From: Marinobacter sp. THAF197a
GTDB taxonomy: Bacteria > Pseudomonadota > Gammaproteobacteria > Pseudomonadales > Oleiphilaceae
Assembly (NCBI RefSeq): GCF_009363275.1
Contig: NZ_CP045324.1
Location: 806,001-870,000 of the forward strand
Length of the DNA: 64,000 nt
Direction: 5' to 3'
The notes below the pieces were generated by a model. That model searched no databases. It saw only the letters and a program-made list of their open reading frames with translations, and was not told where the DNA came from. The translations under genes and the position numbers were made by a program. Of the stretch, positions 42,721 through 52,233 are shown one piece after another. Within the stretch, counting starts at the first letter, position 1, and each line of letters opens with the position of its first letter.

Positions 42721-44847
42721 ATGAAACACCTGTCGCTTCGCTTCAAGCTCTATGGTCTGGTTATCTCACTGCTACTGGTAATGGGCATCAGTATTGTGGT
42801 GACTGCCCAGTTATCACTTGGTTCGATGGAAGAGCGATTGTCCCGGGAAACTCGCGATACCGTGCAGAATATTGTCATGGACCAGCTGAGCGCAACGGCG
42901 GGGCAATACGGTGAATTGGTGACCGGCCTGTTCGAAACCGCCTACCAGACGCCGGAAGTGGTGCGCAGCCTGATCACCCGCAACATTGAATCGGACAGTT
43001 CCGGCCGCATCAGCCGCCGGGATCTTCAGGAAACCATCGGAACCATTCTGTCCGAACAGCAGCATTTAAGTTCCATCTACGCCCAGTTTGAACCTGACGC
43101 ATACGATGGTATGGACATCTATTTCACCGACGGCGTAGAGGAACACAGCAGTGATGAAGGCACCCTGGAGATCTACTATTACCGTGATCCTCAGGGCAAT
43201 GTGTTGTTCAGCCGCACCGAAGACCCGTCCACCAAGTACCTCGACAACCGGAACGAATTCGGCATTCGTGAAGCAGAGTGGTATCTGTGTTCCCGGGATT
43301 CCCTCAAACCCTGCCTGATGGAGCCTTACGAGTACGAAATCGAGGAGGGATACTCTGAGCTGATGACCAGCCTGGTGGTGCCGATTCGGAACAACGGTGA
43401 GTTTGCCGGTGTGTCCGGTGTGGATATCAACCTGTCCACACTGCAAGCCACGATTGCCGGTGTCAGCCAGGCGTTGTTTGATGGTGAGTCCCGGGTGTCA
43501 CTGTTAAGCGAGGGTGGGCTGATTGCCGCATCCAGCCATTATCAGTCCCACCTCGGCCGGCCATTACAGGAAGCCGTACCAGACCTGGCTGATGAATTTG
43601 TCCGCCTGCACCAGCGTGGCGGCCGGTTTGATGATGGGCAGACCCTGGCGGTGGCCTATCCGGTGGAAGTGCAGTTACCCGGCGCCGAATGGTCATTGCT
43701 GATTGAATTGCCGCGCTCAGTGGCCCTGGCCAGTGTTGAGGAAATCACCGGTCTGTTGTCTTCCGAAGTGTCCGATACGGCTGCGCGGCAGACCATGGTG
43801 GGTGTGGTGGTGGTACTGATTGCCATTGCCGTGTTGATTCTGCTGGTGCGTTCAGTAACCCGGCCATTGGATGAAATTCGAGACCGGATGCGCAACCTGG
43901 CCAGTGCAGAAGGGGACCTTACCCGGGAACTTGATATAGACACCCACGCCGAGCTGATTGACCTGGCCGGTGGCTTCAACGCTTTCCTGGCTCGCCTGCG
44001 GGAAATGATCAATGACCTGAAAGAGGTCAATGCCCAGGTGCGAGGCCAGGCTGCAGACGTGGGCGCCATCGCCCGTGATACTGACGACCAGACGTCGCGA
44101 CAGCATCAGGACATCGACAGCGTCGTCACCGCCATGAACGAGATGTCTGCCGCCGCCGGCGAAGTCGCAGGCTTTGCCGGTGAGGCTGCCGACAATGCCC
44201 GGGCCGCCCGGGATGGCATTCGGTTTACCCAGGATACCCTGGGCGCGGCGCTCAAGGGTGTCGATGCGCTGGCGGGGGATATGGAGCAGGCCAGCTCCGC
44301 CATCGGCCACGTGGCACAGCGCAGCGAGGAGATCAACCGAATCCTGGAAGTGATACGCGGCATTGCCGAACAGACCAACCTGCTGGCACTGAATGCGGCC
44401 ATTGAGGCGGCTAGGGCCGGCGAGCAGGGCCGGGGCTTTGCGGTGGTGGCCGACGAAGTGCGAACCCTGGCGTCGAAAACCCGGGAATCCACTGACGAAA
44501 TCAGCGATATGATCGAACGCCTCAAAGGCGATGTGGACGGCGCGGTAACCGTCATTCAGGGTGGTGTAGAGCGAGCAACCACTGCTGTAGACGGCACTCG
44601 CGAAGCGGACCATTCACTGGCCACGGTGGTGGAGCGGATTGGTACCATTGTCGAGCACGTTACCCAGGTGGCCACGGCCGCCGAAGAACAGAGTTCGGTG
44701 AGCGAAGAGATCAACCGCAACCTGACCCAGATTGGCGATGCGGCCAACGATCTGCGGGAGCTGGCACGGCGGGTCCGCCAGAGCGGTGACGCGCTGGACG
44801 GCCAGGTGCAAGTGCTTGACCGGGAACTGGGCCGGCTGAAAACCTGA
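42721..44847 (+). CDS. Methyl-accepting chemotaxis protein with periplasmic Cache domain
   Basis: The 708-residue chemoreceptor has membrane segments at about 9-30 and 359-381. The periplasmic part is about 325 residues, looks like a double Cache domain (a REAEWYLCSRDS segment and SGVDINLSTLQ) and may bind small organic ligands. A HAMP domain (about 381-435) and a long signalling coiled coil follow. The hairpin tip is canonical (IRGIAEQTNLLALNAAIEAA). No CheR-binding pentapeptide is seen at the C-terminus. No che genes are nearby; it is an orphan receptor. Confidence 0.93.
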   Translation: MKHLSLRFKLYGLVISLLLVMGISIVVTAQLSLGSMEERLSRETRDTVQNIVMDQLSATAGQYGELVTGLFETAYQTPEVVRSLITRNIESDSSGRISRRDLQETIGTILSEQQHLSSIYAQFEPDAYDGMDIYFTDGVEEHSSDEGTLEIYYYRDPQGNVLFSRTEDPSTKYLDNRNEFGIREAEWYLCSRDSLKPCLMEPYEYEIEEGYSELMTSLVVPIRNNGEFAGVSGVDINLSTLQATIAGVSQALFDGESRVSLLSEGGLIAASSHYQSHLGRPLQEAVPDLADEFVRLHQRGGRFDDGQTLAVAYPVEVQLPGAEWSLLIELPRSVALASVEEITGLLSSEVSDTAARQTMVGVVVVLIAIAVLILLVRSVTRPLDEIRDRMRNLASAEGDLTRELDIDTHAELIDLAGGFNAFLARLREMINDLKEVNAQVRGQAADVGAIARDTDDQTSRQHQDIDSVVTAMNEMSAAAGEVAGFAGEAADNARAARDGIRFTQDTLGAALKGVDALAGDMEQASSAIGHVAQRSEEINRILEVIRGIAEQTNLLALNAAIEAARAGEQGRGFAVVADEVRTLASKTRESTDEISDMIERLKGDVDGAVTVIQGGVERATTAVDGTREADHSLATVVERIGTIVEHVTQVATAAEEQSSVSEEINRNLTQIGDAANDLRELARRVRQSGDALDGQVQVLDRELGRLKT

Positions 44848-44890
44848 TGGCTTAACGCAGAGGATCAGTATCGCCCCTTACTATCACAGC

Positions 44891-44927
44891 CATGAGAAGC
44901 ATCAATTTTCAATTGTTGCTTCTCATG
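44891..44927. other. Long AT-rich inverted repeat between the chemoreceptor and glutaredoxin genes
   Basis: CATGAGAAGCA (44891-44901) and TGCTTCTCATG (44917-44927) are perfect reverse complements, and the interior adds CAATT/AATTG. It could be the terminator of the chemoreceptor gene (a weak T-rich tail follows) or a regulator site upstream of the glutaredoxin gene. Confidence 0.5.
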
Positions 44928-44995
44928 TCATCATTTAATCCAAGTATTGAACCATTCGTTTCGCCCTGGGGCTCACCCGGATTCAGGAGGTTGTT

Positions 44996-45250
44996 ATGGA
45001 GCAGGTCACTATTTATGGCCGTACAAGCTGTGGTTTTTGTGTTCGGGCAAGGGACCTGTGTGAATCCAGAAATATCCCGTATATCTGGGTCGATATGATC
45101 GAGCGGGGAATGAGCAAGCAGGATATTGCCGACCAGATCGGCCGCCCGGTGTATACCGTGCCCCAGATTCTCGTCGGTTCCGAATACGTTGGCGGTTTCG
45201 ATGATTTTTATGGCTATGTTCGCGACCATGAGGCCGCAACAGCACGCTGA
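44996..45250 (+). CDS. grxC: Glutaredoxin (GrxC type)
   Basis: The 84-residue thioredoxin-fold protein has a CGFC active site (Cys12, Cys15), the TVPQILV cis-proline loop and the GGFDDF glutathione-binding motif. It reduces protein disulfides and mixed disulfides using glutathione. CGFC rather than CPYC is somewhat unusual for GrxC, and the name is by general similarity. A strong AGGAGG lies seven bases upstream. A bidirectional terminator follows. Confidence 0.9.
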   Translation: MEQVTIYGRTSCGFCVRARDLCESRNIPYIWVDMIERGMSKQDIADQIGRPVYTVPQILVGSEYVGGFDDFYGYVRDHEAATAR

Positions 45251-45271
45251 TCGTCGTCCGTTTTCAGGTAC

Positions 45272-45308
45272 AAAAAAGCCCGGCTACCGTGAGGTGACCG
45301 GGCTTTTT
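45272..45308. terminator. Bidirectional rho-independent terminator
   Basis: AAAAAAGCCCGG (45272-45283) pairs with CCGGGCTTTTT (45298-45308). T-runs occur on both strands, between the convergent glutaredoxin and phosphofructokinase genes. Confidence 0.92.
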
Positions 45309-45321
45309 CATGACGACCAGC

Positions 45322-46584
45322 TCAGAGCTTGAACTCAGTCCTCAGCTTCTTCTCGACCAGCTGGTTTTTCAGGTGCGCAACCTTGGGCAGACCATTCTCG
45401 AATGGCGGGAAGCTCTCGCCCTCGATCAACGGCTGCAGGTAGTCCCGGCAATCCTGGGTAATGCCAAAGCCATCATCAGTGATGTAGTGGATCGGCATTT
45501 TCTTTTCCTGGTTGGCTACTTCGCTCAGGTTGGCCTCACCAATGCTCCAGCGGTAGGGCTTCGCCTGCTCGCGAACGATGGTGGGCATCAGCGCCTGTTT
45601 GCCTGCTATTGCCATTTCCACGGCGGCCTTGCCTACGGTATAGGCCTGCTCCACATCGGTGGCCGAGGCAATGTGCCGGGCGGCCCGCTGCAGGTAGTCA
45701 GCAACGGCCCAGTGGTACTTGTGTCCCAGGGCCTGTTTGACCATGTTGGCCAGTGCCGGAGCAACACCGCCCAGCTGGGTATGGCCAAAGGCATCCTTGG
45801 CACCGGCGTCGGCCACAAAGCGGCCGTCTTCGTACTGGGCCCCCTCAGAAGCGACCACCACGCAGTAGCCGTAATCTTTCACACACTGGTCGACTCGCTC
45901 CAGAAACTTCTCCCGGTTGAACGGAATTTCCGGGAACAGAATGATGTGCGGCGGTTGGCCTTCACCCTGGCCGGCCAAGCCACCGGACGCTGCAATCCAG
46001 CCCGCGTGCCGGCCCATTACTTCCAGGATGAACACCTTGGTGGAGGTTTCGCACATGGATTTGATATCCAGGCTGGCTTCCAGGGTAGAGGTGGCAATGT
46101 ACTTGGCCACCGAACCGAAGCCCGGGCAGCAGTCGGTGAACGGCAGATCGTTATCGACAGTTTTGGGCACACCAATGCAGGTGATCGGATAACCCATTTT
46201 TTCACCAATCTGTGAGACCTTGTACGCCGTATCCTGAGAGTCGCCGCCACCGTTGTAAAAGAAGTAGCCGATGTCGTGGGCGCGGAAGACTTCGATCAGC
46301 CGCTCGTACTCGCGCTGGTTCTCGGAGATATTCTTCAGTTTGTAGCGGCAGGAGCCAAAGGCGCCGCCCGGGGTGTGAAGCAACGCCGCGATGGCGTCGT
46401 CTGATTCCAGGCTGGTGTCGATCAGCTCTTCTTTCAGGGCACCGATAATGCCGTTACGACCGGCAAACACCTTGCCTATTTTATCCGTGTGCTTGCGTGC
46501 GGTCTGGATAACGCCACAGGCGCTGGCATTGATAACGGCGGTAACCCCGCCAGATTGGGCATAAAATGCGTTCTTGATAGCCAT
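45322..46584 (-). CDS. 6-phosphofructokinase, diphosphate-dependent type
   Basis: The 420-residue protein is a PfkA-superfamily kinase longer than the 320-residue ATP enzyme. Two diagnostic sites point to pyrophosphate as donor: NGGGDSQDT (111-119), with Asp at the position that is Gly in the ATP-using enzyme, and PKTVDND (140-146) with Lys in place of Gly. PPi-PFK works reversibly between fructose 6-phosphate and fructose 1,6-bisphosphate. Other family segments are MGRHAGWIA and GGVAPALAN. It is a single gene, divergent from mpl with a 144-bp gap, and ends at a shared terminator. Confidence 0.9.
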   Translation of the reverse strand: MAIKNAFYAQSGGVTAVINASACGVIQTARKHTDKIGKVFAGRNGIIGALKEELIDTSLESDDAIAALLHTPGGAFGSCRYKLKNISENQREYERLIEVFRAHDIGYFFYNGGGDSQDTAYKVSQIGEKMGYPITCIGVPKTVDNDLPFTDCCPGFGSVAKYIATSTLEASLDIKSMCETSTKVFILEVMGRHAGWIAASGGLAGQGEGQPPHIILFPEIPFNREKFLERVDQCVKDYGYCVVVASEGAQYEDGRFVADAGAKDAFGHTQLGGVAPALANMVKQALGHKYHWAVADYLQRAARHIASATDVEQAYTVGKAAVEMAIAGKQALMPTIVREQAKPYRWSIGEANLSEVANQEKKMPIHYITDDGFGITQDCRDYLQPLIEGESFPPFENGLPKVAHLKNQLVEKKLRTEFKL

Positions 46585-46728
46585 CTCGGGCTAAGGCCTC
46601 CTGCTGGTTCAACGATGGCGCAGATGATACGCCAAACACGGCGGTTTTTCATGAGCACATACCGGCTCTTGACCCCGCAGAAAGTATGGTAGAGGCTTGG
46701 CAGGTTTCAAACCGGAGGCAACACGTTA

Positions 46729-48123
46729 ATGCACATACACATTCTGGGCATCTGCGGCACCTTTATGGGTAGCCTGGCGGTTATCGCCAGAGAGCTTGGC
46801 CATACCGTGACCGGCTCCGATCAGGGTGTTTACCCGCCCATGAGTACCCAGCTTGAGGCTCAGGGCATCGAGTTGATGCAAGGGTACCGTGCCGACAATC
46901 TTGAGCCCAGGCCAGATCTGGTGCTGATCGGCAATGCCATGTCCCGGGGTAATCCGGAAGTGGAGGCGGTGCTCAACCGGGGCATTGATTACATGTCTGG
47001 CCCCGAGTGGCTGGCCCGTGAAGTGCTCCGCCATCGCTGGGTGATGGCGGTCGCCGGCACCCATGGCAAAACCACCACCACCGCTATGCTGTTGTGGATT
47101 CTGGACCAGGCCGGGTTTGATGCCGGTTACCTGGTAGGTGGCGTGCCCCAGGATTTCCCGGTTTCGGCGCGCCTCGGTACCAGTGACTTTTTCGTGATTG
47201 AGGCGGATGAATACGACAGTGCGTTTTTCGACAAGCGTTCCAAGTTCATCCATTACCGCCCGAACACCCTGATCCTGAACAATCTGGAATACGACCACGC
47301 TGATATCTTTGACAGCGTGGAAGCCATTGAACGCCAGTTCCACCACCTGGTGCGTACCGTACCCTCCCAAGGGCTGATTATCCGCCCGGCGGTCGACAAG
47401 CACCTGGATAATGCCCTCGACATGGGCTGCTGGAGCCCGGTGCAGGATACCGCCATCGGCAGCGAGATCAGCCGCACCGCAGACTGGCGCGCTGAACTGC
47501 TGGCGGAGGATGGCAGCCGGTTTATGGTGATTCACCACGAGCAACCAGTCGCCACCCTGAAGTGGAATCTCACCGGCATGCACAATGTGCGCAATGCGCT
47601 CTCGGCCATCGCCGCTGCCCGCCATGTGGGTGTCACCCCGGACCATGCAGTGGCGGCCCTGTGCCGGTTCTCCGGCGTGAAACGGCGCATGGAACTGGTG
47701 GGCGAAGTAGGCGGTGTGCGTGTGTATGACGATTTCGCTCATCATCCCACGGCCATCGCCCTGACTCTGGAAGGCTTGCGCAACCGGGTGGGGGATGAAC
47801 CGATACTGGCGATCATCGAACCCCGTTCCAACACCATGAAGCAAGGGGTGCACCAGCAAACCCTGATTCCCAGTGCCGCCGCTGCTGACCGGGTCCTCTG
47901 GGGTAACCTCAGCGATATGACCTGGCTACCAGAGCTGGTCGAAGGCTGGCGTGCTGAACATGGTGAACTGGACCACCATTGGGTGGAAGCATCGGTTGAA
48001 GCCTTGATTGCCCGCGCCGTGGAACAGCTACCTGAAACCTGCCACATTGTGGTTATGAGCAATGGCGGCTTTGGTGATATTCATCGTAAACTGGTTGCCG
48101 AACTGGAGAAACGTCGTGGCTGA
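46729..48123 (+). CDS. mpl: UDP-N-acetylmuramate:L-alanyl-gamma-D-glutamyl-meso-diaminopimelate ligase
   Basis: Mpl reattaches the recycled tripeptide L-Ala-D-Glu-mDAP to UDP-MurNAc. The 464-residue Mur ligase begins with HIHILGICGTFMGSLA, has the ATP-binding VAGTHGKTTTTAM loop, the EADEYDSAFFDKRSKF segment and VYDDFAHHPTAI near the C-terminal domain; these distinguish Mpl from MurC. GGAGG lies ten bases before the ATG. It overlaps ubiX by eight bases, the usual mpl-ubiX pairing in pseudomonads. Confidence 0.96.
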   Translation: MHIHILGICGTFMGSLAVIARELGHTVTGSDQGVYPPMSTQLEAQGIELMQGYRADNLEPRPDLVLIGNAMSRGNPEVEAVLNRGIDYMSGPEWLAREVLRHRWVMAVAGTHGKTTTTAMLLWILDQAGFDAGYLVGGVPQDFPVSARLGTSDFFVIEADEYDSAFFDKRSKFIHYRPNTLILNNLEYDHADIFDSVEAIERQFHHLVRTVPSQGLIIRPAVDKHLDNALDMGCWSPVQDTAIGSEISRTADWRAELLAEDGSRFMVIHHEQPVATLKWNLTGMHNVRNALSAIAAARHVGVTPDHAVAALCRFSGVKRRMELVGEVGGVRVYDDFAHHPTAIALTLEGLRNRVGDEPILAIIEPRSNTMKQGVHQQTLIPSAAAADRVLWGNLSDMTWLPELVEGWRAEHGELDHHWVEASVEALIARAVEQLPETCHIVVMSNGGFGDIHRKLVAELEKRRG

Positions 48124-48736
48124 TAACCCGCCGGTCATCAATCTGGCCTTTACCGGTGCCTCTGGTGCCCAGTATGGGCTGCGACTGCTGCAATGCCTGG
48201 TGGCCAATGGCTGCCGGGTGAATGTGATGGTGAGCAAGGCTGCCCAGGTGGTAATCGCCACCGAGACAGAGTTCCGGCTGCCGGGTTCCAAGCCGGCCAT
48301 GGTCGAGGCGTTCACGGACTATACCAAGGCAAAGCCGGGGCAGGTGCGGGTGTTTGGCCGGGAAGAGTGGTTCTCGCCACCAGCTTCCGGCTCTGGAGAA
48401 AAGGCCCCGCTGGTGGTCTGCCCCTGCAGCACAGGCACCCTGTCGGCGCTGGCTACCGGCGCCAGCAACAACCTGATCGAACGAGCCGGCGATGTGGCGC
48501 TGAAAGAGCGCCGCAAGCTGATCCTGGTGTTGCGGGAAACACCGTATTCCGAGGTTCACCTGGAGAATATGCTTAAGCTCACCCGCATGGGGGCGGTAAT
48601 CATGCCCGCCAGCCCCGGGTTCTACCACAACCCCCAATCATTGGATGACCTGGTGGACTTCATGGTGGCACGGATTCTGGACCACCTGGACCTGCCGCAA
48701 ACCCTGGTACCCCGTTGGGGCGAGAGCGCGGACTGA
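48116..48736 (+). CDS. ubiX: Flavin prenyltransferase UbiX
   Basis: UbiX adds a dimethylallyl group to FMN, making the prenylated flavin used by the UbiD decarboxylase in ubiquinone synthesis. The 206-residue protein has the flavoprotein motifs FTGASGAQYGLRLL near the start, VVCPCSTGTLSALATGASNNLIERA in the middle (in part CPCSTGTLSALATG), and RETPYSEVHLENM and PASPGFY later. I use GTG 48116, with GGAG seven bases upstream; it overlaps mpl by eight bases. The longer open frame to 48062 lies inside mpl. Confidence 0.95.
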   Translation: MADNPPVINLAFTGASGAQYGLRLLQCLVANGCRVNVMVSKAAQVVIATETEFRLPGSKPAMVEAFTDYTKAKPGQVRVFGREEWFSPPASGSGEKAPLVVCPCSTGTLSALATGASNNLIERAGDVALKERRKLILVLRETPYSEVHLENMLKLTRMGAVIMPASPGFYHNPQSLDDLVDFMVARILDHLDLPQTLVPRWGESAD

Positions 48737-48865
48737 CGATCCGCGCCCGTCCGGGGCGATGGTTTTGGCCAAAGCGATTGATGGTTTTCACCATTGAGCG
48801 AAAACCCGCCCCGCCACAGACTTGCTGAACACAACGATAAACCAACCCGTTCACCGAGGTTCAGC

Positions 48866-50005
48866 ATGATTCCACGTACTCTTTTCGACGCCGATCTGGA
48901 AGGCTTCCGGGACTCCGTCCGCAAATTCCTGGAGCAGGAAGCCGCGCCTTATCACGAACAATGGGAAAAAGACGGCCAGGTCAGCCGCGAGCTTTGGCGG
49001 AAGGCGGGCGAGCTGGGCTTCCTGTGCCCGATGCTGCCGGAAGAGTATGGCGGTGTTGGCGCCGATTTCCGATATTCCGCGGTGATTATGGAAGAAATCT
49101 CCCGGGCCGGTTTGTCTGGCATTGGCTGGGGACTGCACTCCGATATCGTGGCGCCTTACATTCTGAACTACGGTTCAGAAGCGCAGAAACAGAAGTACCT
49201 GCCGAAAATGGCCTCTGGTGAAATGATCACCGCCATCGCCATGACCGAACCGGGCGCGGGTTCCGACTTGCAGGGCGTAAAAACCACCGCGATTCGCCAG
49301 GGCGACCACTACATTCTGAACGGCTCCAAAACCTTTATCACCAATGGCCAGCTGGCGGACCTGGTGATCGTTGTCGCCAAGACCGACCCCAAGGAAGGCG
49401 CCAAGGGCACCAGCCTTTTGCTGGTGGAAACCGCCTGGGAAGGCTTCGAGAAAGGTCAGAACCTGAACAAGGTGGGCATGAAGGCCCAGGATACCTCCGA
49501 GCTGTTCTTCCAGGATGTAAAAGTACCGGCCGACAACCTGCTGGGCGCCATGGAAGGACAGGGTTTCTTCCAGCTGATGCAGGAGTTGCCGGCGGAGCGC
49601 TTGCAGGTGGCGCTGACCGCCGTAGCCGCCGCAGAAGCCGCCTGGCAATGGACCCTGGATTACGTGAAAGAGCGCAAGGCGTTCGGTAAGCCGGTTATCG
49701 CGTTCCAGAACACCCGCTTCAAGCTGGCGGAACTGAAAGCCGAAATCACCGCCGCCCGCGTGTTTACCGACCGCTGCCTGGAACTGCACCTGGACAAGAA
49801 GCTGGACATTCCCACCGCTGCCATGCTCAAGCAGCACACCACCGACCTGCAGTGCAAGGTGATGGACGAATGCGTGCAGCTGCACGGCGGTTACGGCTAC
49901 ATGTGGGAATACCCGATCGCCCGGGCCTGGGCAGACTCGCGGGTTCAGCGCATCTACGCCGGCACCAACGAAATCATGAAGGAAATCGTGGCCCGGTCGT
50001 TCTGA
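48866..50005 (+). CDS. Acyl-CoA dehydrogenase
   Basis: The 379-residue flavoprotein catalyses FAD-dependent alpha,beta-dehydrogenation of an acyl-CoA. Signature segments are AMTEPGAGSDLQGVKTTA (FAD/substrate loop), NGSKTFITNG, and the C-terminal CVQLHGGYGYMWEYPIAR with a candidate catalytic Glu, followed by IYAGTNEIMKEI. The WEYPI context resembles long-chain or branched-chain enzymes, but substrate length cannot be set. ATG 48866 has GAGG six bases upstream; the upstream in-frame ATG 48794 lacks a site. A hairpin follows at 50022-50049. Confidence 0.93.
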   Translation: MIPRTLFDADLEGFRDSVRKFLEQEAAPYHEQWEKDGQVSRELWRKAGELGFLCPMLPEEYGGVGADFRYSAVIMEEISRAGLSGIGWGLHSDIVAPYILNYGSEAQKQKYLPKMASGEMITAIAMTEPGAGSDLQGVKTTAIRQGDHYILNGSKTFITNGQLADLVIVVAKTDPKEGAKGTSLLLVETAWEGFEKGQNLNKVGMKAQDTSELFFQDVKVPADNLLGAMEGQGFFQLMQELPAERLQVALTAVAAAEAAWQWTLDYVKERKAFGKPVIAFQNTRFKLAELKAEITAARVFTDRCLELHLDKKLDIPTAAMLKQHTTDLQCKVMDECVQLHGGYGYMWEYPIARAWADSRVQRIYAGTNEIMKEIVARSF

Positions 50006-50021
50006 TCGGAGCCCTGTAAGT

Positions 50022-50049
50022 GCAAGCCCCGGCACATTCCGGGGCTTGC
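50022..50049 (+). terminator. Hairpin after the acyl-CoA dehydrogenase gene
   Basis: GCAAGCCCCGG (50022-50032) and CCGGGGCTTGC (50039-50049) form a perfect 11-bp GC-rich stem with a six-base loop. The following CTGTTACC is a poor T-tract, but the position just after the stop codon fits a terminator. Confidence 0.7.
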
Positions 50050-50133
50050 CTGTTACCAAACTTTACAATTTGCCAAGCCTGTCAAGGTCTGTACCGATCA
50101 CATCTCCTAAAGTAGCGGCACTAATAAAGATAA

Positions 50134-52083
50134 ATGGTTGCCGCGATGAAACGCCTGATCACCCTTACTGTTCCTTTGCTGTCTCTTGTTATCGCCGGTT
50201 GCGGTGAAGAATCCGATCGCTTGCCCGTTGACGGGCGAGATTTCGATGGGGTTGATTACAGCGAGCCTGCGCCATATCAGGGGCGCGTGATTGACGGTTA
50301 CCTCAACAATGCCCGAGTCTGGCTGGATATTGATGGTGATGGCCAATTCACCCCGGGCCCGCTGGAAGTGGAGTTGGCCAACGGCGCAGTGGTGATTCTC
50401 GACGAAGGCGAGCCCACGGCCATGAGTGGCCCGGGCGGCAGGTTCTCCATCGATATCTCGGCACTCAGCGTGGACCCATCCGTTGGGCCTAATCTGGACC
50501 CCAGGCATTACCCGCTGTACGCCCTGGCCATTCCCGGCAAAACCCTGGAGGAAACCTCCCGCGGCGACGTGGTTGTTGAGCAGGCTTACCTGATGTCGGC
50601 CGGCCCCGGCATCCGTAACGTGACACCACTGACCACACTGGCCCGGTTCCGCGCCGACGCCGCCCGCCGCAACAGCCTGAGCCCGGTCAATGAAAGCCAG
50701 TTAGCAGATCTGGATGGCCTGAACCTCTGGCAGGACTATATCGTTGCCGGCGATCATCGCGCCCACGCTTACGCCAGAGCCTTGGCTCGCTTCATGGCCA
50801 GCCAGATTCCGGATAGCTACAATGAAGTGCTCTCGCGCCCCGGCAGTGACGGTACCGAGCGGCAACTGAGTAAGGATGCCGTTTTCCTGTTGGGCTATTC
50901 CCTGGTGCAGAACGCGGGCGATGTTATTGCCATCGTTGATGCGGCTGCAGCAGGCAATTATGAGAATCTGGACACCGATTCACTGGCATTGCCCAACGTG
51001 CCAGTGGAGTTGGCCAATCCGGTGCTCTTGACCCGCCTGCAGGTATCTGCGGATTCCAGGCGGGGGCAGGATCTGCCCACGGGTACCTCCGATCTCGAGA
51101 TATCTGCGGAACTGGTTTTTGATTACACCGAAGACGGGCAACTGCTTTCCGTGTCCAGTCGTGGGTGCCTGGTGCCTTCCATGCCTGAGGTCGCCCGCCT
51201 GATCCAGGTGAACGGTTATATGGCGCAGTTGAAGACCCAGTGGCTGCCGTCAGCCTCTCTCTCCCGCCAAAGTCGACAGCGCTATGAGGAAGAGGGCGAG
51301 GCTATCCACGAGCGAATAGTCTTCGATTGGGACAATCAGCAAGCGTACTTCGATACCGTAACCAGCTGCCACGAGCAAACCCTGGCGGTTTCTCCGGAAA
51401 GCTCAGAGCTGGACGGAACGCCGGAACTGTCCTGGAGCTGGACCCAGGATGATGCCGGAGTAGAGTTGGTTGAGCGCCAAGGGAGTGCGGGAATTGAGCG
51501 GCGAACCTTCACGACACTGGCGGCCAACTCGCCATCGGAAGAGCTGGAGGCAGATGCGCCGGATTGGGTGACCGGTTACCGGGTACTGGCGGAGGAGGTG
51601 ACGGAAGCAGAACTCAGTTTCACCACGCCCGATGAGGCCTGCGAACCTGAAGGTACCGACCGAACACCGGTTGATGAGGCGGCACCCTATGTCACCCGGC
51701 TATTCCCGTTTGACTATGCCGGCAATACAGAGGCCGCCAACAACTTCGGGCCCCGAGCCTATGAGTACGACGCCCGTGACGTGGACGGACTGGCCATAGA
51801 GCGATTGCTGAAACTGCCGTTCCTGGACACGGCAACGGCTAATCTCGATGGGGTCAGCCCCGGTGATGGCGCCTTCCAGTGGTCGCTCTACTACCCCCGG
51901 CTGGATGCCGACAGCCTGAACCCCGACCTGCCAAACTTGATCCAGACGGCGTACCTGCTGGATGTGACAACCGTGGCCGGTTGTGGTGCCCGGTTTCAGG
52001 ATGCGCCGAGAAACGCCTATGCCAGGTTAGATTATCAGTATCAGACCCTGTCGGATTACCTGGTGGGTTTGCTGGCGGAGTGA
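50134..52083 (+). CDS. Large putative lipoprotein of unknown function
   Basis: I do not recognise a named family for this 649-residue protein. It starts with a lipoprotein signal (LLSLVIAGC, Cys23), followed by a short acidic linker. A region near residue 50 (GRVIDGYLNNARVWLDIDGDGQF, in part VWLDIDGDGQF) resembles the calcium-loop-like opening of surface lipoproteins in marine gammaproteobacteria. The rest is acidic, beta-rich and holds a few Cys residues (about 350, 413, 506) that may form disulfides. It is probably anchored in the outer membrane. It is monocistronic between the dehydrogenase and tRNA-Leu; ATG 50146 is an alternative start. Confidence 0.75.
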   Translation: MVAAMKRLITLTVPLLSLVIAGCGEESDRLPVDGRDFDGVDYSEPAPYQGRVIDGYLNNARVWLDIDGDGQFTPGPLEVELANGAVVILDEGEPTAMSGPGGRFSIDISALSVDPSVGPNLDPRHYPLYALAIPGKTLEETSRGDVVVEQAYLMSAGPGIRNVTPLTTLARFRADAARRNSLSPVNESQLADLDGLNLWQDYIVAGDHRAHAYARALARFMASQIPDSYNEVLSRPGSDGTERQLSKDAVFLLGYSLVQNAGDVIAIVDAAAAGNYENLDTDSLALPNVPVELANPVLLTRLQVSADSRRGQDLPTGTSDLEISAELVFDYTEDGQLLSVSSRGCLVPSMPEVARLIQVNGYMAQLKTQWLPSASLSRQSRQRYEEEGEAIHERIVFDWDNQQAYFDTVTSCHEQTLAVSPESSELDGTPELSWSWTQDDAGVELVERQGSAGIERRTFTTLAANSPSEELEADAPDWVTGYRVLAEEVTEAELSFTTPDEACEPEGTDRTPVDEAAPYVTRLFPFDYAGNTEAANNFGPRAYEYDARDVDGLAIERLLKLPFLDTATANLDGVSPGDGAFQWSLYYPRLDADSLNPDLPNLIQTAYLLDVTTVAGCGARFQDAPRNAYARLDYQYQTLSDYLVGLLAE

Positions 52084-52233
52084 TTTGAGCTCGTCGGGTT
52101 GTGGCTTCCGGGGTTAGGCGCGGGGCCACGGCTCAGGGCGCGTTTCAGAAACACAAAAACAACACCAATAGCTTCGATGCTAGTGTGATTCTTAATGCTT
52201 GGGAGTTCTTTCTGTCCATTCCTGGGGGAGGAA

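Noticed and set aside
46726..47859. 377-codon open frame on the minus strand
   Set aside because: Antisense shadow of mpl, rich in His and Gly as expected from the complement of GC-biased codons.
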